From the NCBI RefSeq assembly GCF_006228385.1, contig NZ_CP039852.1, positions 2,372,001 to 2,436,000 of the forward strand: a DNA stretch of 64,000 nt. The letters run 5' to 3'. The notes beneath the pieces are model-generated. The model saw only the letters and a list, made by a program, of their open reading frames with translations. It did not search any database and was not told the DNA's origin. Source of the stretch: Salinimonas iocasae. GTDB taxonomy: Bacteria > Pseudomonadota > Gammaproteobacteria > Enterobacterales > Alteromonadaceae. Of the stretch, positions 51,990 to 59,334 are shown one piece after another; within the stretch, counting starts at the first letter, position 1; each line of letters begins with the position of its first letter. The translations under genes were made by a program, and so were the position numbers.

Positions 51990-52065
51990 TGGGGTATAGC
52001 CAAGTTGGTAAGGCAGCGGGTTTTGATCCCGCCATCCGTAGGTTCGAGTCCTGCTACCCCAGCCA
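51990..52065 (+). tRNA. tRNA-Gln (anticodon TTG)
   Basis: A 76-base cloverleaf: TGGGGTA acceptor, anticodon stem GCGGG/CCCGC around TTTTGAT (TTG), T-arm GGTTCGAGTCC, encoded CCA. It lies eight bases after ispE and before prs. The sequence is identical to the three tRNA-Gln copies in the 58.7-59.2 kb cluster. Confidence 0.97.
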
Positions 52066-52096
52066 CCTCTATTTTGAATGCACTGAGGAAACACTT

Positions 52097-53044
52097 GTGC
52101 CAGATATGAAGCTCTTTGCAGGTAACGCCGTACCAGAACTTGCCCAGAAAGTTGCCGATCGTCTCTATACCAAGCTTGGAAACGCCAGCGTTGGCCGCTT
52201 CAGTGACGGTGAAATCAGCGTAGAAATTCATGAAAACGTCCGTGGCTCGGACGTTTTTATTATCCAGTCTACGTGCGCCCCCACTAACGATAACCTGATG
52301 GAACTGATTGTGATGATTGATGCACTGCGCCGCGCTTCGGCAGGTCGTATCACAGCAGTTATGCCCTATTTCGGTTACGCCCGCCAGGATCGTCGCGTAC
52401 GTTCTGCACGGGTGCCTATTACGGCAAAAGTGGTCGCAGATTTCCTGTCAAATGTTGGTGTGGATCGTGTTCTGACCATAGATTTACACGCTGAGCAGAT
52501 TCAGGGATTCTTTGACGTTCCTGTAGATAACGCGTTTGGTACGCCTATTCTGCTTGCCGATATGATGCGACGTGAGCTTGCTGACCCGGTTGTTGTGTCA
52601 CCAGACATTGGTGGAGTTGTTCGGGCGCGTGCAACTGCAAAACTGATGAACGATACCGACCTGGCGATTATTGATAAACGCCGGCCAAAAGCTAACGTTG
52701 CTCAGGTAATGAATATTATCGGTGATGTGAAAGACCGTGATTGTATAATTGTGGATGACATGATTGATACTGGCGGTACTCTGGCCAAAGCCGCTGAAGC
52801 GCTTAAAAGCCACGGGGCGCGACGTGTTTTTGCGTATGCTACCCATGCTATTTTCTCAGGCAATGCACCACAGAATCTGCGCGAGTCAGTTATTGATGAA
52901 ATCATTGTAACTGACAGTATTCCGCTGAATCCGCAGATGAAGAAAATTGGAAAGGTTAAGCAGCTGACCTTATCAGAGATGCTCGCCGAGACGATTCGTC
53001 GCATTAGTAACGAAGAGTCTATTTCGGCAATGTTTGAATATTAA
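52097..53044 (+). CDS. prs: Ribose-phosphate pyrophosphokinase
   Basis: A 315-residue PRPP synthetase. It starts [20 protein letters not shown], shows [20 protein letters not shown] (ATP-binding flexible loop region), and [20 protein letters not shown], and has the PRPP motif [23 protein letters not shown] 52097 with GAGGA upstream gives exactly the E. coli length of 315. It supplies PRPP for nucleotide, His and Trp synthesis. Confidence 0.97.
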   Translation: MPDMKLFAGNAVPELAQKVADRLYTKLGNASVGRFSDGEISVEIHENVRGSDVFIIQSTCAPTNDNLMELIVMIDALRRASAGRITAVMPYFGYARQDRRVRSARVPITAKVVADFLSNVGVDRVLTIDLHAEQIQGFFDVPVDNAFGTPILLADMMRRELADPVVVSPDIGGVVRARATAKLMNDTDLAIIDKRRPKANVAQVMNIIGDVKDRDCIIVDDMIDTGGTLAKAAEALKSHGARRVFAYATHAIFSGNAPQNLRESVIDEIIVTDSIPLNPQMKKIGKVKQLTLSEMLAETIRRISNEESISAMFEY

Positions 53045-53061
53045 CGTTGTCCGAACAGGCG

Positions 53062-53094
53062 AAAAAGGCGAAGTTTCTTAACTTCGCCTTTTTT
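53062..53094 (+). terminator. Terminator of prs
   Basis: AAAAAGGCGAAGT and ACTTCGCCTTTTT form a 13-bp stem (53062-53074, 53081-53093) with a six-base loop and a T6 tail, 18 bases after the prs stop. Confidence 0.92.
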
Positions 53095-53217
53095 AATGCG
53101 CCCCTTTTTGTAGAACCTGCTATATGGCTAGATGCATAATGAACAAGACAGCGCATTCATTGTCTATTCAGGCAGCGTTGTGCATCATGTAAATTCGTCA
53201 ATCACAGGGATATCGTT

Positions 53218-53583
53218 ATGAAATACGCAGTGTGGATGTTGCCACTTATGCTGCTGTCACTTAATGCATGCAGTCAACAGCAGTCAAATGCAGAGCCCAT
53301 TGAGAAAGAGCAAACTATGCAGTCTAAGTCACAAGAGATCTCCGGTACGCTTATTTACAAGAATTTAGAAGGTGGCTTCTACGGTTTTGACTCGGATGAT
53401 GGGAAAAAATATACCCTTCGAAATCTGGCGCCGGAATTCAAAAAGAACGGAATAAAGCTTCAGGTAAGCGGCCGTGTCAGAAACGATATAATGACCTTCA
53501 CCCAGTACGGCGATGTTTTTGACGTCGAAAATGTTAACGTTCTGGATGAAAGCGGAATAAAACCAAAGAATAATGAGCTTTAA
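53218..53583 (+). CDS. Small lipoprotein, hypothetical
   Basis: A 121-residue protein with a lipoprotein signal (KYAVWMLPLMLLSLNAC; lipobox LNAC with Cys at residue 18). A polar linker follows, then a small domain with GTLIYKNLEGGFYGFDSDDG and KLQVSGRVRNDIMTFTQYGD, resembling an OB-fold-like beta protein. No family is recognised with confidence. It lies between the prs terminator and the rplY promoter. Confidence 0.8.
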   Translation: MKYAVWMLPLMLLSLNACSQQQSNAEPIEKEQTMQSKSQEISGTLIYKNLEGGFYGFDSDDGKKYTLRNLAPEFKKNGIKLQVSGRVRNDIMTFTQYGDVFDVENVNVLDESGIKPKNNEL

Positions 53584-53596
53584 TCGGTGCCAGTGT

Positions 53597-53625
53597 TTGT
53601 CACACCTTAAGTTCGGTGGTAGAAT
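53597..53625 (+). promoter_or_regulatory. Sigma70-type promoter of rplY
   Basis: TTGTCA (53597-53602) and TAGAAT (53620-53625) are spaced by 17 bases, about 118 bases before the rplY ATG. The long leader between them may be the site of control of the ribosomal protein gene. Confidence 0.6.
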
Positions 53626-53742
53626 TCGCCGCCCTTAAATTTTAGGGTCACTGCAGTTTTGCTTTTAAAGCTTGCAGTACGCGATGTGCTTTTGGTCGCG
53701 GAAGCGCATTTACGATCAACTATTTAATTTTGGAGACATTCA

Positions 53743-54393
53743 ATGTCTGACACTATTTTTTCTTTGGATGCCAGCGTCCGTACTGATAAAGGGAAAGGTG
53801 CGAGCCGCCGCCTGCGTCGTGCTGATCTGGTACCTGCGATTCTTTACGGTGGTAACGAAGAGCCAGTATCTTTAACGCTTGATCACAACAAAGTAAACAA
53901 CTCTGCTGATTACGAAGCGTTTTACTCTCATGTTCTGACTCTGAACATCGACGGTAAAAAAGTTGAAGCTCTGGTTAAAGACATGCAGCGTCACCCGTTC
54001 AAACCTAAAATTACGCACATTGATTTCCAGCGCGTAGTTGCAGGCGAAGACGTTCACACTAATGTTCCTCTGCACTTCATCAATGCAGACAAAAACGACG
54101 CTATCAAAGCTGGTGGCATCGCTGAGCATCACCTGAACGAAATCGAAATCACCTGTCTGCCAAAAGATCTGCCTGAGTATATCGAAGTAGATATCGCTGA
54201 TCTGGAAATGGACGGTACTGTTCACCTGTCTGACGTTAAACTTCCTAAAGGCGTAAGCTCTGTAGAGCTGGCTAAAGGCGATGAAGATCACGACCTGACA
54301 GTTATAACAATTAAAGCTGCTCCTAAAACACCTGTAATTGACGCTGAAGAAGCTGAACGTGAAGGTGAAAGCGAAGAAGGTAACGAGGAATAA
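53743..54393 (+). CDS. rplY: 50S ribosomal protein L25/general stress protein Ctc
   Basis: A 216-residue L25 of the long TL5/CTC type. It binds 5S r[23 protein letters not shown] and [14 protein letters not shown] form the N-terminal L25 domain, and the second beta domain follows with [20 protein letters not shown]. The C-terminal tail is acidic (Glu/Gly-rich). E. coli L25 lacks the second domain. It is followed by pth. Confidence 0.95.
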   Translation: MSDTIFSLDASVRTDKGKGASRRLRRADLVPAILYGGNEEPVSLTLDHNKVNNSADYEAFYSHVLTLNIDGKKVEALVKDMQRHPFKPKITHIDFQRVVAGEDVHTNVPLHFINADKNDAIKAGGIAEHHLNEIEITCLPKDLPEYIEVDIADLEMDGTVHLSDVKLPKGVSSVELAKGDEDHDLTVITIKAAPKTPVIDAEEAEREGESEEGNEE

Positions 54394-54399
54394 TCCCTC

Positions 54400-54993
54400 T
54401 TGACTGATATTCGTCTTATTGTGGGCCTGGGTAATCCAGGCCCCGAATACGAACAAACCCGCCATAACGCAGGCGCCTGGTTTTTAGAAGAACTGGCCGC
54501 ACGCTACAATACATCGTTGACACCAGAGTCCAAATTTTTTGGTAAAACAGCACGAATCACAGTGGCTGGTCAGGATGTCCGTTTGCTCTACCCCAGTACA
54601 TTTATGAATAAAAGTGGTCAGGCTGTAAGTGCACTGGCAAATTTTTATCGTATTGAACCAGAACAAATGCTGGTCGCATTTGATGAACTGGATTTACCAC
54701 CGGGTATCGCGAAATTTAAACAAGGCGGTAGTTCAAGCCAGAATGGGGTACGAGATATCGTCGCCCGGATGGCAAACAACAAGAATTTTTTACGCTTACG
54801 CATCGGGATAGGTCATCCAGGACATAAGTCCCGGGTCACTGGTCATGTATTGGGTAAGCCCGCGGCAGATGAGCGTACAGCAATGGAATCAGCCATTGAT
54901 GAAGCTGTACGATGCACCGATATTCTGCTCAGCGAAGACTTAAAAGCAGCGCAAAACCGGCTTCACTCCTTTAAAGCCGAACTCTCCAAATAA
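54400..54993 (+). CDS. pth: Peptidyl-tRNA hydrolase
   Basis: A 197-residue enzyme releasing tRNA from stalled peptidyl-tRNA. The start is TTG 54400, with GAGGA upstream in the rplY end. [20 protein letters not shown] has the catalytic His and Asn, [12 protein letters not shown] and FDELDLPPG the Asp. Length matches. The rplY-pth-ychF run is conserved in gammaproteobacteria. Confidence 0.96.
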   Translation: MTDIRLIVGLGNPGPEYEQTRHNAGAWFLEELAARYNTSLTPESKFFGKTARITVAGQDVRLLYPSTFMNKSGQAVSALANFYRIEPEQMLVAFDELDLPPGIAKFKQGGSSSQNGVRDIVARMANNKNFLRLRIGIGHPGHKSRVTGHVLGKPAADERTAMESAIDEAVRCTDILLSEDLKAAQNRLHSFKAELSK

Positions 54994-55016
54994 ACTAATC
55001 GATACAAGAGGCTAGC

Positions 55017-56108
55017 ATGGGTTTCAAATGTGGTATCGTCGGCCTGCCAAACGTAGGTAAATCGACGCTATTTAACGCGCTTACCAAAGCGGGCATCGAA
55101 GCAGCAAATTTTCCGTTCTGTACCATTGAGCCCAATACTGGGGTTGTCCCTGTTCCGGATCTTCGTCTGGACAAACTGGCCGCCATCGTAAATCCACAAC
55201 GGGTGATTCCTACCACCATGGAATTTGTTGATATCGCCGGCTTGGTCGAAGGTGCATCAAAAGGTGAAGGTTTAGGTAACAAGTTCTTAGCTAACATTCG
55301 TGAAACCGATGCAATCGGCCATGTTGTTCGCTGCTTTGACGATGAGAATATTGTCCACGTGGCTGGTAAAGTCAGTCCTCAGGATGATATTGACGTTATT
55401 AATACCGAGCTTGCACTGGCAGATTTAGAAACCACTGAAAAAGCATTACATCGCGTTGCTAAACGCGCGAAAGGTGGCGATTCTGAAGCCAAGTATGAGC
55501 TGAAAGTACTCGAAAAAATTAAGCCTCACCTTGATGAAGGCAAGCTGCTGCGCGCATTAGAACTTGAAAAAGAAGAGCTGGCGGCAATCAGTTATATGAA
55601 TATGCTGACACTCAAGCCAACAATGTATATCGCCAATGTTAACGACGATGGTTTTGAGAATAACCCTTATCTGGATCAGGTCCGTGAAATAGCAAAGGGT
55701 GAAAACGCCGTAGTCGTCGCTGTATGTGCTGCAATTGAATCTGAAATTGCAGAACTGGACGATGATGAGCGTGATGAGTTTATGCAGGATATGGGGCTCG
55801 AGGAGCCTGGTCTGAACCGCGTTATTCGTGCTGGTTATAACTTACTTACCCTGCAAACCTACTTTACCGCAGGTGTAAAAGAAGTCAGAGCCTGGACATA
55901 TCCTGAAGGCTCTACCGCGCCTCAGGCCGCTGGTAAAATTCATACTGACTTCGAAAAAGGTTTCATCCGCGCCGAGATTGTCTCCTATGACCACTTTGTG
56001 GAGCATAATGGTGAGCAGGGTGCGAAAGATGCCGGTAAGTGGCGTTTGGAAGGCAAAGATTATATCGTCAAAGACGGTGATGTTATTCACTTCCGCTTCA
56101 ACGTTTAA
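55017..56108 (+). CDS. ychF: Redox-regulated ATPase YchF
   Basis: A 363-residue OBG-family P-loop ATPase. P-loop [16 protein letters not shown]2-G3 region [20 protein letters not shown], coiled-coil insert, and TGS-domain end [29 protein letters not shown]. The NxxE-type specificity (NVND) favours ATP. Length equals E. coli YchF. AGAGG lies upstream. Acts in stress and redox response and ribosome association. Confidence 0.96.
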   Translation: MGFKCGIVGLPNVGKSTLFNALTKAGIEAANFPFCTIEPNTGVVPVPDLRLDKLAAIVNPQRVIPTTMEFVDIAGLVEGASKGEGLGNKFLANIRETDAIGHVVRCFDDENIVHVAGKVSPQDDIDVINTELALADLETTEKALHRVAKRAKGGDSEAKYELKVLEKIKPHLDEGKLLRALELEKEELAAISYMNMLTLKPTMYIANVNDDGFENNPYLDQVREIAKGENAVVVAVCAAIESEIAELDDDERDEFMQDMGLEEPGLNRVIRAGYNLLTLQTYFTAGVKEVRAWTYPEGSTAPQAAGKIHTDFEKGFIRAEIVSYDHFVEHNGEQGAKDAGKWRLEGKDYIVKDGDVIHFRFNV

Positions 56109-56124
56109 GCCTGAATTGATTGGG

Positions 56125-56157
56125 AAAAAGCCGCTGCATGTTATCAGCGGCTTTTTT
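56125..56157 (+). terminator. Terminator of ychF
   Basis: AAAAAGCCGCTG (56125-56136) and CAGCGGCTTTTTT (56145-56157) form a 12-bp stem with a T6 tail. On the minus strand it also faces the small-peptide operon and may stop its transcript. Confidence 0.9.
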
Positions 56158-56171
56158 GTATCAGATAGTCG

Positions 56172-56345
56172 CTATTGCGATTGCCCCTGTCTCTCTCGTC
56201 TACTGCCATCACTGTGAATCAGCATATACAACCCGCCGGCGGCAATAATGGCTCCGCCAGCAATTACGACGGTCTGTTTTTGATCCAGTAATAATGGCAA
56301 TGAAAAAGCGTAGCTCAGACATATCAGACAAAATAAAAGTCGCAT
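56172..56345 (-). CDS. Small membrane protein, candidate bacteriocin immunity protein
   Basis: A 57-residue protein. ATG 56345 has AGGAG seven bases upstream. Two hydrophobic segments (LLFCLICLSYAFSLPLLL and TVVIAGGAIIAAGGLYMLI) are followed by a basic tail SRRERQGQSQ. It lies 33 bases after the second double-glycine peptide on the same strand. Small two-helix membrane proteins with a basic tail next to class II bacteriocins are often immunity proteins; that role is inferred from position and shape only. Confidence 0.65.
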   Translation of the reverse strand: MRLLFCLICLSYAFSLPLLLDQKQTVVIAGGAIIAAGGLYMLIHSDGSRRERQGQSQ

Positions 56346-56378
56346 CAGTGACTCCTGTTAATAGTGTACCGAAAAGCG

Positions 56379-56531
56379 TTAGCTAACGCTTTTAGCAGCA
56401 AATGCGACACCATACAGTGCACTGCCGGCCGCAATGCCATAACCCACGCCCTTTCCAAAAGCGATTAGGGCCGGAACAAAAAAGATGCCCCCGCCAATCG
56501 CTTCACAATCGGCTAATGTTAGCTCCTTCAT
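56379..56531 (-). CDS. Double-glycine leader peptide B (bacteriocin-like)
   Basis: A 50-residue peptide. The start at 56531 has AAGGAG upstream. The leader MKELTLADCEAIGGG has the class II pattern: Leu at -12, Asp at -8, Ile at -4 and Gly-Gly at -2/-1 counting from the cleavage after residue 15. The predicted mature peptide has 35 residues. It is hydrophobic and glycine-rich with several GxxxG patterns (GKGVG, GVGYG) and no cysteine. It is ten bases downstream of peptide A. No export/peptidase gene (C39 ABC transporter) is in the window. Confidence 0.75.
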   Translation of the reverse strand: MKELTLADCEAIGGGIFFVPALIAFGKGVGYGIAAGSALYGVAFAAKSVS

Positions 56532-56541
56532 GTCTGTCTCC

Positions 56542-56670
56542 TTACTCAAAAGCGCCAGAGCCGTATCCCACAGCCAGCATAACCAGGTTAAGCCCAACAT
56601 CAATACCGATTAACACCGGTATAATGCCACCATTTACATCATGCAATTCAGAAGCTGTCAGCGTCTGCAT
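56542..56670 (-). CDS. Double-glycine leader peptide A (bacteriocin-like)
   Basis: A 42-residue peptide. The start at 56670 is preceded by AAGGAG. Leader MQTLTASELHDVNGG shows Leu -12, Glu -8, Leu -7, Val -4 and Gly-Gly at -2/-1, the consensus of C39-peptidase substrates. The mature part would be 27 residues, beginning IIPVLIGIDVG and ending GYGSGAFE, with GxxxG motifs GIDVG and GYGSG. With peptide B it forms a candidate two-peptide bacteriocin. This very short frame would be missed by most gene finders. Confidence 0.75.
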   Translation of the reverse strand: MQTLTASELHDVNGGIIPVLIGIDVGLNLVMLAVGYGSGAFE

Positions 56671-56836
56671 ATTACTCTCCTTAGTATTAAGTTAACCGTT
56701 TTGCAGCTTCACGCTACCCGATTACTGTAAAGCGAATTGAATATGCAGAACACTGAACTTATGCACTGATTGAAAGGTCCGCGCGAGCAGGCAACCAAAT
56801 CCATTGTGGCGCCTTACCGTTCGCGGTATAGCTACA

Positions 56837-57256
56837 CTAACGCGCCCGTATCAGCTCGATGATATGGTGAGTGTCTGCCAGAACGTGCAATAACCTTCCA
56901 TCCACATAAAGCGTAATAATGCCGTCATTGCGATCAATAATGCGGCCACGCCGAAAATGTCGGTCACTTAGGTATCTGCCGGTTCCGCGAATATAGTGAT
57001 AGGGCTCGTGGCGACGCTCTATTACCACCACCCGGTCGCGTTCCCGATAACGTGAGTGATGCTTCTTGCCATAATAACGTCGGTCATCATAGCGTCGGTC
57101 GTAATTAGAATGGTGGTGTGAGGTTTTGTGACGCTTTTCTAACTTATGATTTTGCTTATGGTGGCCATCGGCTTTTGCATGACCGGGAGGATCAGCCATA
57201 ACGGGTAACGCGATAAGAGCAGACATTATTAACAGTATCGACGTAAGTGGTTTCAT
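56837..57256 (-). CDS. His/Arg-rich secreted protein, hypothetical
   Basis: A 139-residue protein with a signal peptide (KPLTSILLIMSALIALPVMA, cleavage before DPPGHA). The middle (25-75) is His, Lys, Arg and Tyr rich, which could bind metal. A C-terminal domain has RGTGRYLSDRHFRRGRIIDR and DGIITLYVDGRLLHVLAD. It resembles RcnB-like periplasmic proteins in layout, but I do not assign it. It is monocistronic. Confidence 0.7.
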   Translation of the reverse strand: MKPLTSILLIMSALIALPVMADPPGHAKADGHHKQNHKLEKRHKTSHHHSNYDRRYDDRRYYGKKHHSRYRERDRVVVIERRHEPYHYIRGTGRYLSDRHFRRGRIIDRNDGIITLYVDGRLLHVLADTHHIIELIRAR

Positions 57257-57432
57257 TTTCTGTCTCCGGTGATTTCTTGCAAAGCCACTTTAGCAATCTG
57301 AAAATGAATGCAACTTGAACAAAGCGACGCTGCCCCGAAGCAGTCAGGTTCAAAATGCGTTAAGAGCTGGCTGATGGTCAAAAAGGCTTGTGATAAACTG
57401 CAAAATATTTTGCTGACAAATTATAAGCTTTT

Positions 57433-58287
57433 ATGAGAAAACTCACCCTGCCAGGCTTCTTGCTGGCTGTGCTTGTTGCGCTGCCCTTTGCATCATCTGC
57501 CAATGACAACGACTTTTATTATGAGGTACCTCAATCTGATTTAGTCTACCTGCAAACTAATCAGGGGAGCGTCATCATCGCCCTGACCGATAGTGTTGCT
57601 CCTGCTCACGCAGACAGGTTTAGAACACTGGTTAAGCAGCGCTTTTACAATAACCGGTACTTTTACCGGGTAATAGAAGGTTTTGTGGCGCAGGCAGGCA
57701 CCAATGGCACGCACAAACAGAATGATAGTACTGCGCCATTGCCCGGTGAATTTACTGCCAGCTCGGTAGAAGGCTTTTATGAGGTGGAGCGCCCTGCCCC
57801 GTTTGCGCCAGTCAGTGGATTTATTAATGGCTTTCCGGCGGCCACAACGCCGGACAGGCAGCGGTACTGGCTCACTCATTGCCCGGGGATGGTAGCCATG
57901 GCCCGGGATAATAAGCCTGATACCGGCAGTACCGAGTTTTACATCGTACTGGGACAAGCCCCTCGCCATCTGGATCGCAATATGTCGGTGTTTGGACGGG
58001 TCGTTTATGGTATGGATGTGTTGCAACAATTACCCCGTGGGGAGCGCAGCAATAACGGGGTACTGAAAGACTTTTCCGAAGACAGTGAACTGATAGATGC
58101 AAAAATGGGGGATGATGTGCCGGCTTCACGTCGCAAACAGGTACGCATTCAACTGCCGGGTCACAGTGAATATGAAAAAAAGGTCAGCCAGGCGCGCTCA
58201 CTGGATAACTCTTTCTTTGTAGATGATGCCTTAGCACCCCGGCCCCTGGACATTTGCTATTATCAAACAGACGTAGAGGTTAAATAA
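57433..58287 (+). CDS. Periplasmic cyclophilin-type peptidyl-prolyl isomerase
   Basis: A 284-residue protein with a signal peptide (residues 1-22, RKLTLPGFLLAVLVALPFAS) and a cyclophilin domain. LVYLQTNQGSVIIALTDSVA, FYNNRYFYRVIEGFVAQAGT and PGMVAMARDNKPDTGSTEFY, then NMSVFGRVVYGMDVLQ are canonical. A segment at about 110-150 is an insertion relative to E. coli PpiA. It catalyses prolyl isomerisation in the periplasm. Confidence 0.92.
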   Translation: MRKLTLPGFLLAVLVALPFASSANDNDFYYEVPQSDLVYLQTNQGSVIIALTDSVAPAHADRFRTLVKQRFYNNRYFYRVIEGFVAQAGTNGTHKQNDSTAPLPGEFTASSVEGFYEVERPAPFAPVSGFINGFPAATTPDRQRYWLTHCPGMVAMARDNKPDTGSTEFYIVLGQAPRHLDRNMSVFGRVVYGMDVLQQLPRGERSNNGVLKDFSEDSELIDAKMGDDVPASRRKQVRIQLPGHSEYEKKVSQARSLDNSFFVDDALAPRPLDICYYQTDVEVK

Positions 58288-58356
58288 CGCGCGAATTAAT
58301 CAGTTACTAAGCAATCACTTAGGAATTAGAAAGCGTCAGCACGCTGATAATTTCGC

Positions 58357-58382
58357 CCTGAAATTGCTGTTTTCAGGCTTTC
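58357..58382 (+). terminator. Possible terminator of the cyclophilin gene
   Basis: CCTGAAA (58357-58363) and TTTCAGG (58371-58377) pair around a seven-base loop, followed by CTTTCT. Weak stem and T-tract, so only a candidate. Confidence 0.4.
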
Positions 58383-58426
58383 TAGTATATATTCTGGTCA
58401 CTTGGCAAAAGATAGTAAAAAAGGGG

Positions 58427-58455
58427 TTGACTGCCCCCCTGCATATTCGCATAAT
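58427..58455 (+). promoter_or_regulatory. Promoter of the tRNA cluster
   Basis: TTGACT (58427-58432) and CATAAT (58450-58455) spaced by 17 bases, followed by a GC-rich discriminator (ACGCGCC), typical of stringently controlled stable-RNA promoters. It lies about 37 bases before the first tRNA-Met. Confidence 0.65.
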
Positions 58456-58491
58456 ACGCGCCACTTCCTGAGAGGGAAGAGAAAAAAGTGA

Positions 58492-58568
58492 GGCTACGTA
58501 GCTCAGTTGGTTAGAGCACATCACTCATAATGATGGGGTCGCAAGTTCGAATCTCGCCGTAGCCACCA
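58492..58568 (+). tRNA. tRNA-Met (elongator, anticodon CAT)
   Basis: A 77-base cloverleaf with acceptor GGCTACG/CGTAGCC, D-arm GCTCAGTTGGTTAGAGC, anticodon loop CTCATAA (CAT) and encoded CCA. It is elongator-type: the initiator C1-A72 mismatch is absent. First gene of the cluster. Confidence 0.96.
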
Positions 58569-58603
58569 ATTTTCTTGTTTATCTCTCAGTGATGTCTGAC
58601 TGC

Positions 58604-58688
58604 GCGGGAGTGGTGGAATTGGTAGACACGCTGGATTTAGGTTCCAGTGCTTCACGGCGTGAGAGTTCAAGTCTCTCCTTCCGCACCA
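58604..58688 (+). tRNA. tRNA-Leu (anticodon TAG)
   Basis: An 85-base class II tRNA with acceptor GCGGGAG, anticodon loop ATTTAGG (TAG), a long variable arm and T-arm GTTCAAGTC with encoded CCA. It matches the position and type of E. coli leuW. Confidence 0.96.
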
Positions 58689-58692
58689 CAGT

Positions 58693-58768
58693 TGGGGTAT
58701 AGCCAAGTTGGTAAGGCAGCGGGTTTTGATCCCGCCATCCGTAGGTTCGAGTCCTGCTACCCCAGCCA
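58693..58768 (+). tRNA. tRNA-Gln (anticodon TTG), copy 2
   Basis: The same 76-base sequence as the copy at 51990; loop TTTTGAT, CCA encoded. Four bases after tRNA-Leu, so cut from a common precursor. Confidence 0.97.
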
Positions 58769-58808
58769 TTTTCTATATAATTACGCGTTTCGTTGCGTGG
58801 TTATCAAC

Positions 58809-58884
58809 TGGGGTATAGCCAAGTTGGTAAGGCAGCGGGTTTTGATCCCGCCATCCGTAGGTTCGAGTCCTGCTACCCCAGCCA
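58809..58884 (+). tRNA. tRNA-Gln (anticodon TTG), copy 3
   Basis: Identical to copy 2, separated by 40 bases. It is followed eight bases later by an intrinsic terminator. Confidence 0.97.
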
Positions 58885-58891
58885 TATACTG

Positions 58892-58918
58892 AAACCGGTC
58901 ACCGACCGGTTTTTTTTA
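58892..58918 (+). terminator. Intrinsic terminator inside the tRNA cluster
   Basis: AACCGGT and ACCGGTT pair around CACCG, with eight T residues following. It lies between tRNA-Gln copy 3 and the second tRNA-Met, only 14 bases before the latter. Confidence 0.75.
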
Positions 58919-58931
58919 TCAGCAAGTGTCC

Positions 58932-59008
58932 GGCTACGTAGCTCAGTTGGTTAGAGCACATCACTCATAATGATGGGGTCGCAAGTTCGAATCTCGCCGT
59001 AGCCACCA
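58932..59008 (+). tRNA. tRNA-Met (elongator, anticodon CAT), copy 2
   Basis: Identical in sequence to the copy at 58492, including the CCA. It follows an intrinsic terminator, so its expression depends on read-through or a promoter overlapping the hairpin. Confidence 0.96.
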
Positions 59009-59113
59009 TCTTCTTACTACAGAAGTTTCACTCGCTGTTATGTTGGTCTCACGCTGACAACTACTTTCGGTGCTTCTTAGCGTTTCGTTTATACTCGCTT
59101 TAGGTATCACAAC

Positions 59114-59189
59114 TGGGGTATAGCCAAGTTGGTAAGGCAGCGGGTTTTGATCCCGCCATCCGTAGGTTCGAGTCCTGCTACCCCAGCCA
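59114..59189 (+). tRNA. tRNA-Gln (anticodon TTG), copy 4
   Basis: Fourth identical tRNA-Gln(TTG) of the window, 105 bases after tRNA-Met copy 2. The cluster order Met-Leu-Gln-Gln-Met-Gln mirrors the E. coli metT operon without its final glnX. Confidence 0.97.
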
Positions 59190-59334
59190 TTCTCTTTTTT
59201 TGTATCCCTTCCAGACACTTTTTTTATTAGTTATACGATTATCCGTTACAGAATAGTGACGGCGCTACTTTCGCATCTGTCTATGCGTGGTAATATGCTG
59301 GAAAATAATAAAATTATTTCCTCAAGGATATGCT

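Noticed and set aside
53872..54465. 197-codon minus-strand open frame
   Set aside because: It is antisense to rplY and the start of pth; its Phe/Val-rich composition reflects the complement of a biased ribosomal protein gene.
58492..59189. Mobile element or attachment site suggested by repeated sequence
   Set aside because: The repeats are complete tRNA genes with CCA ends in the order conserved in E. coli; no integrase or partial tRNA copy is present.
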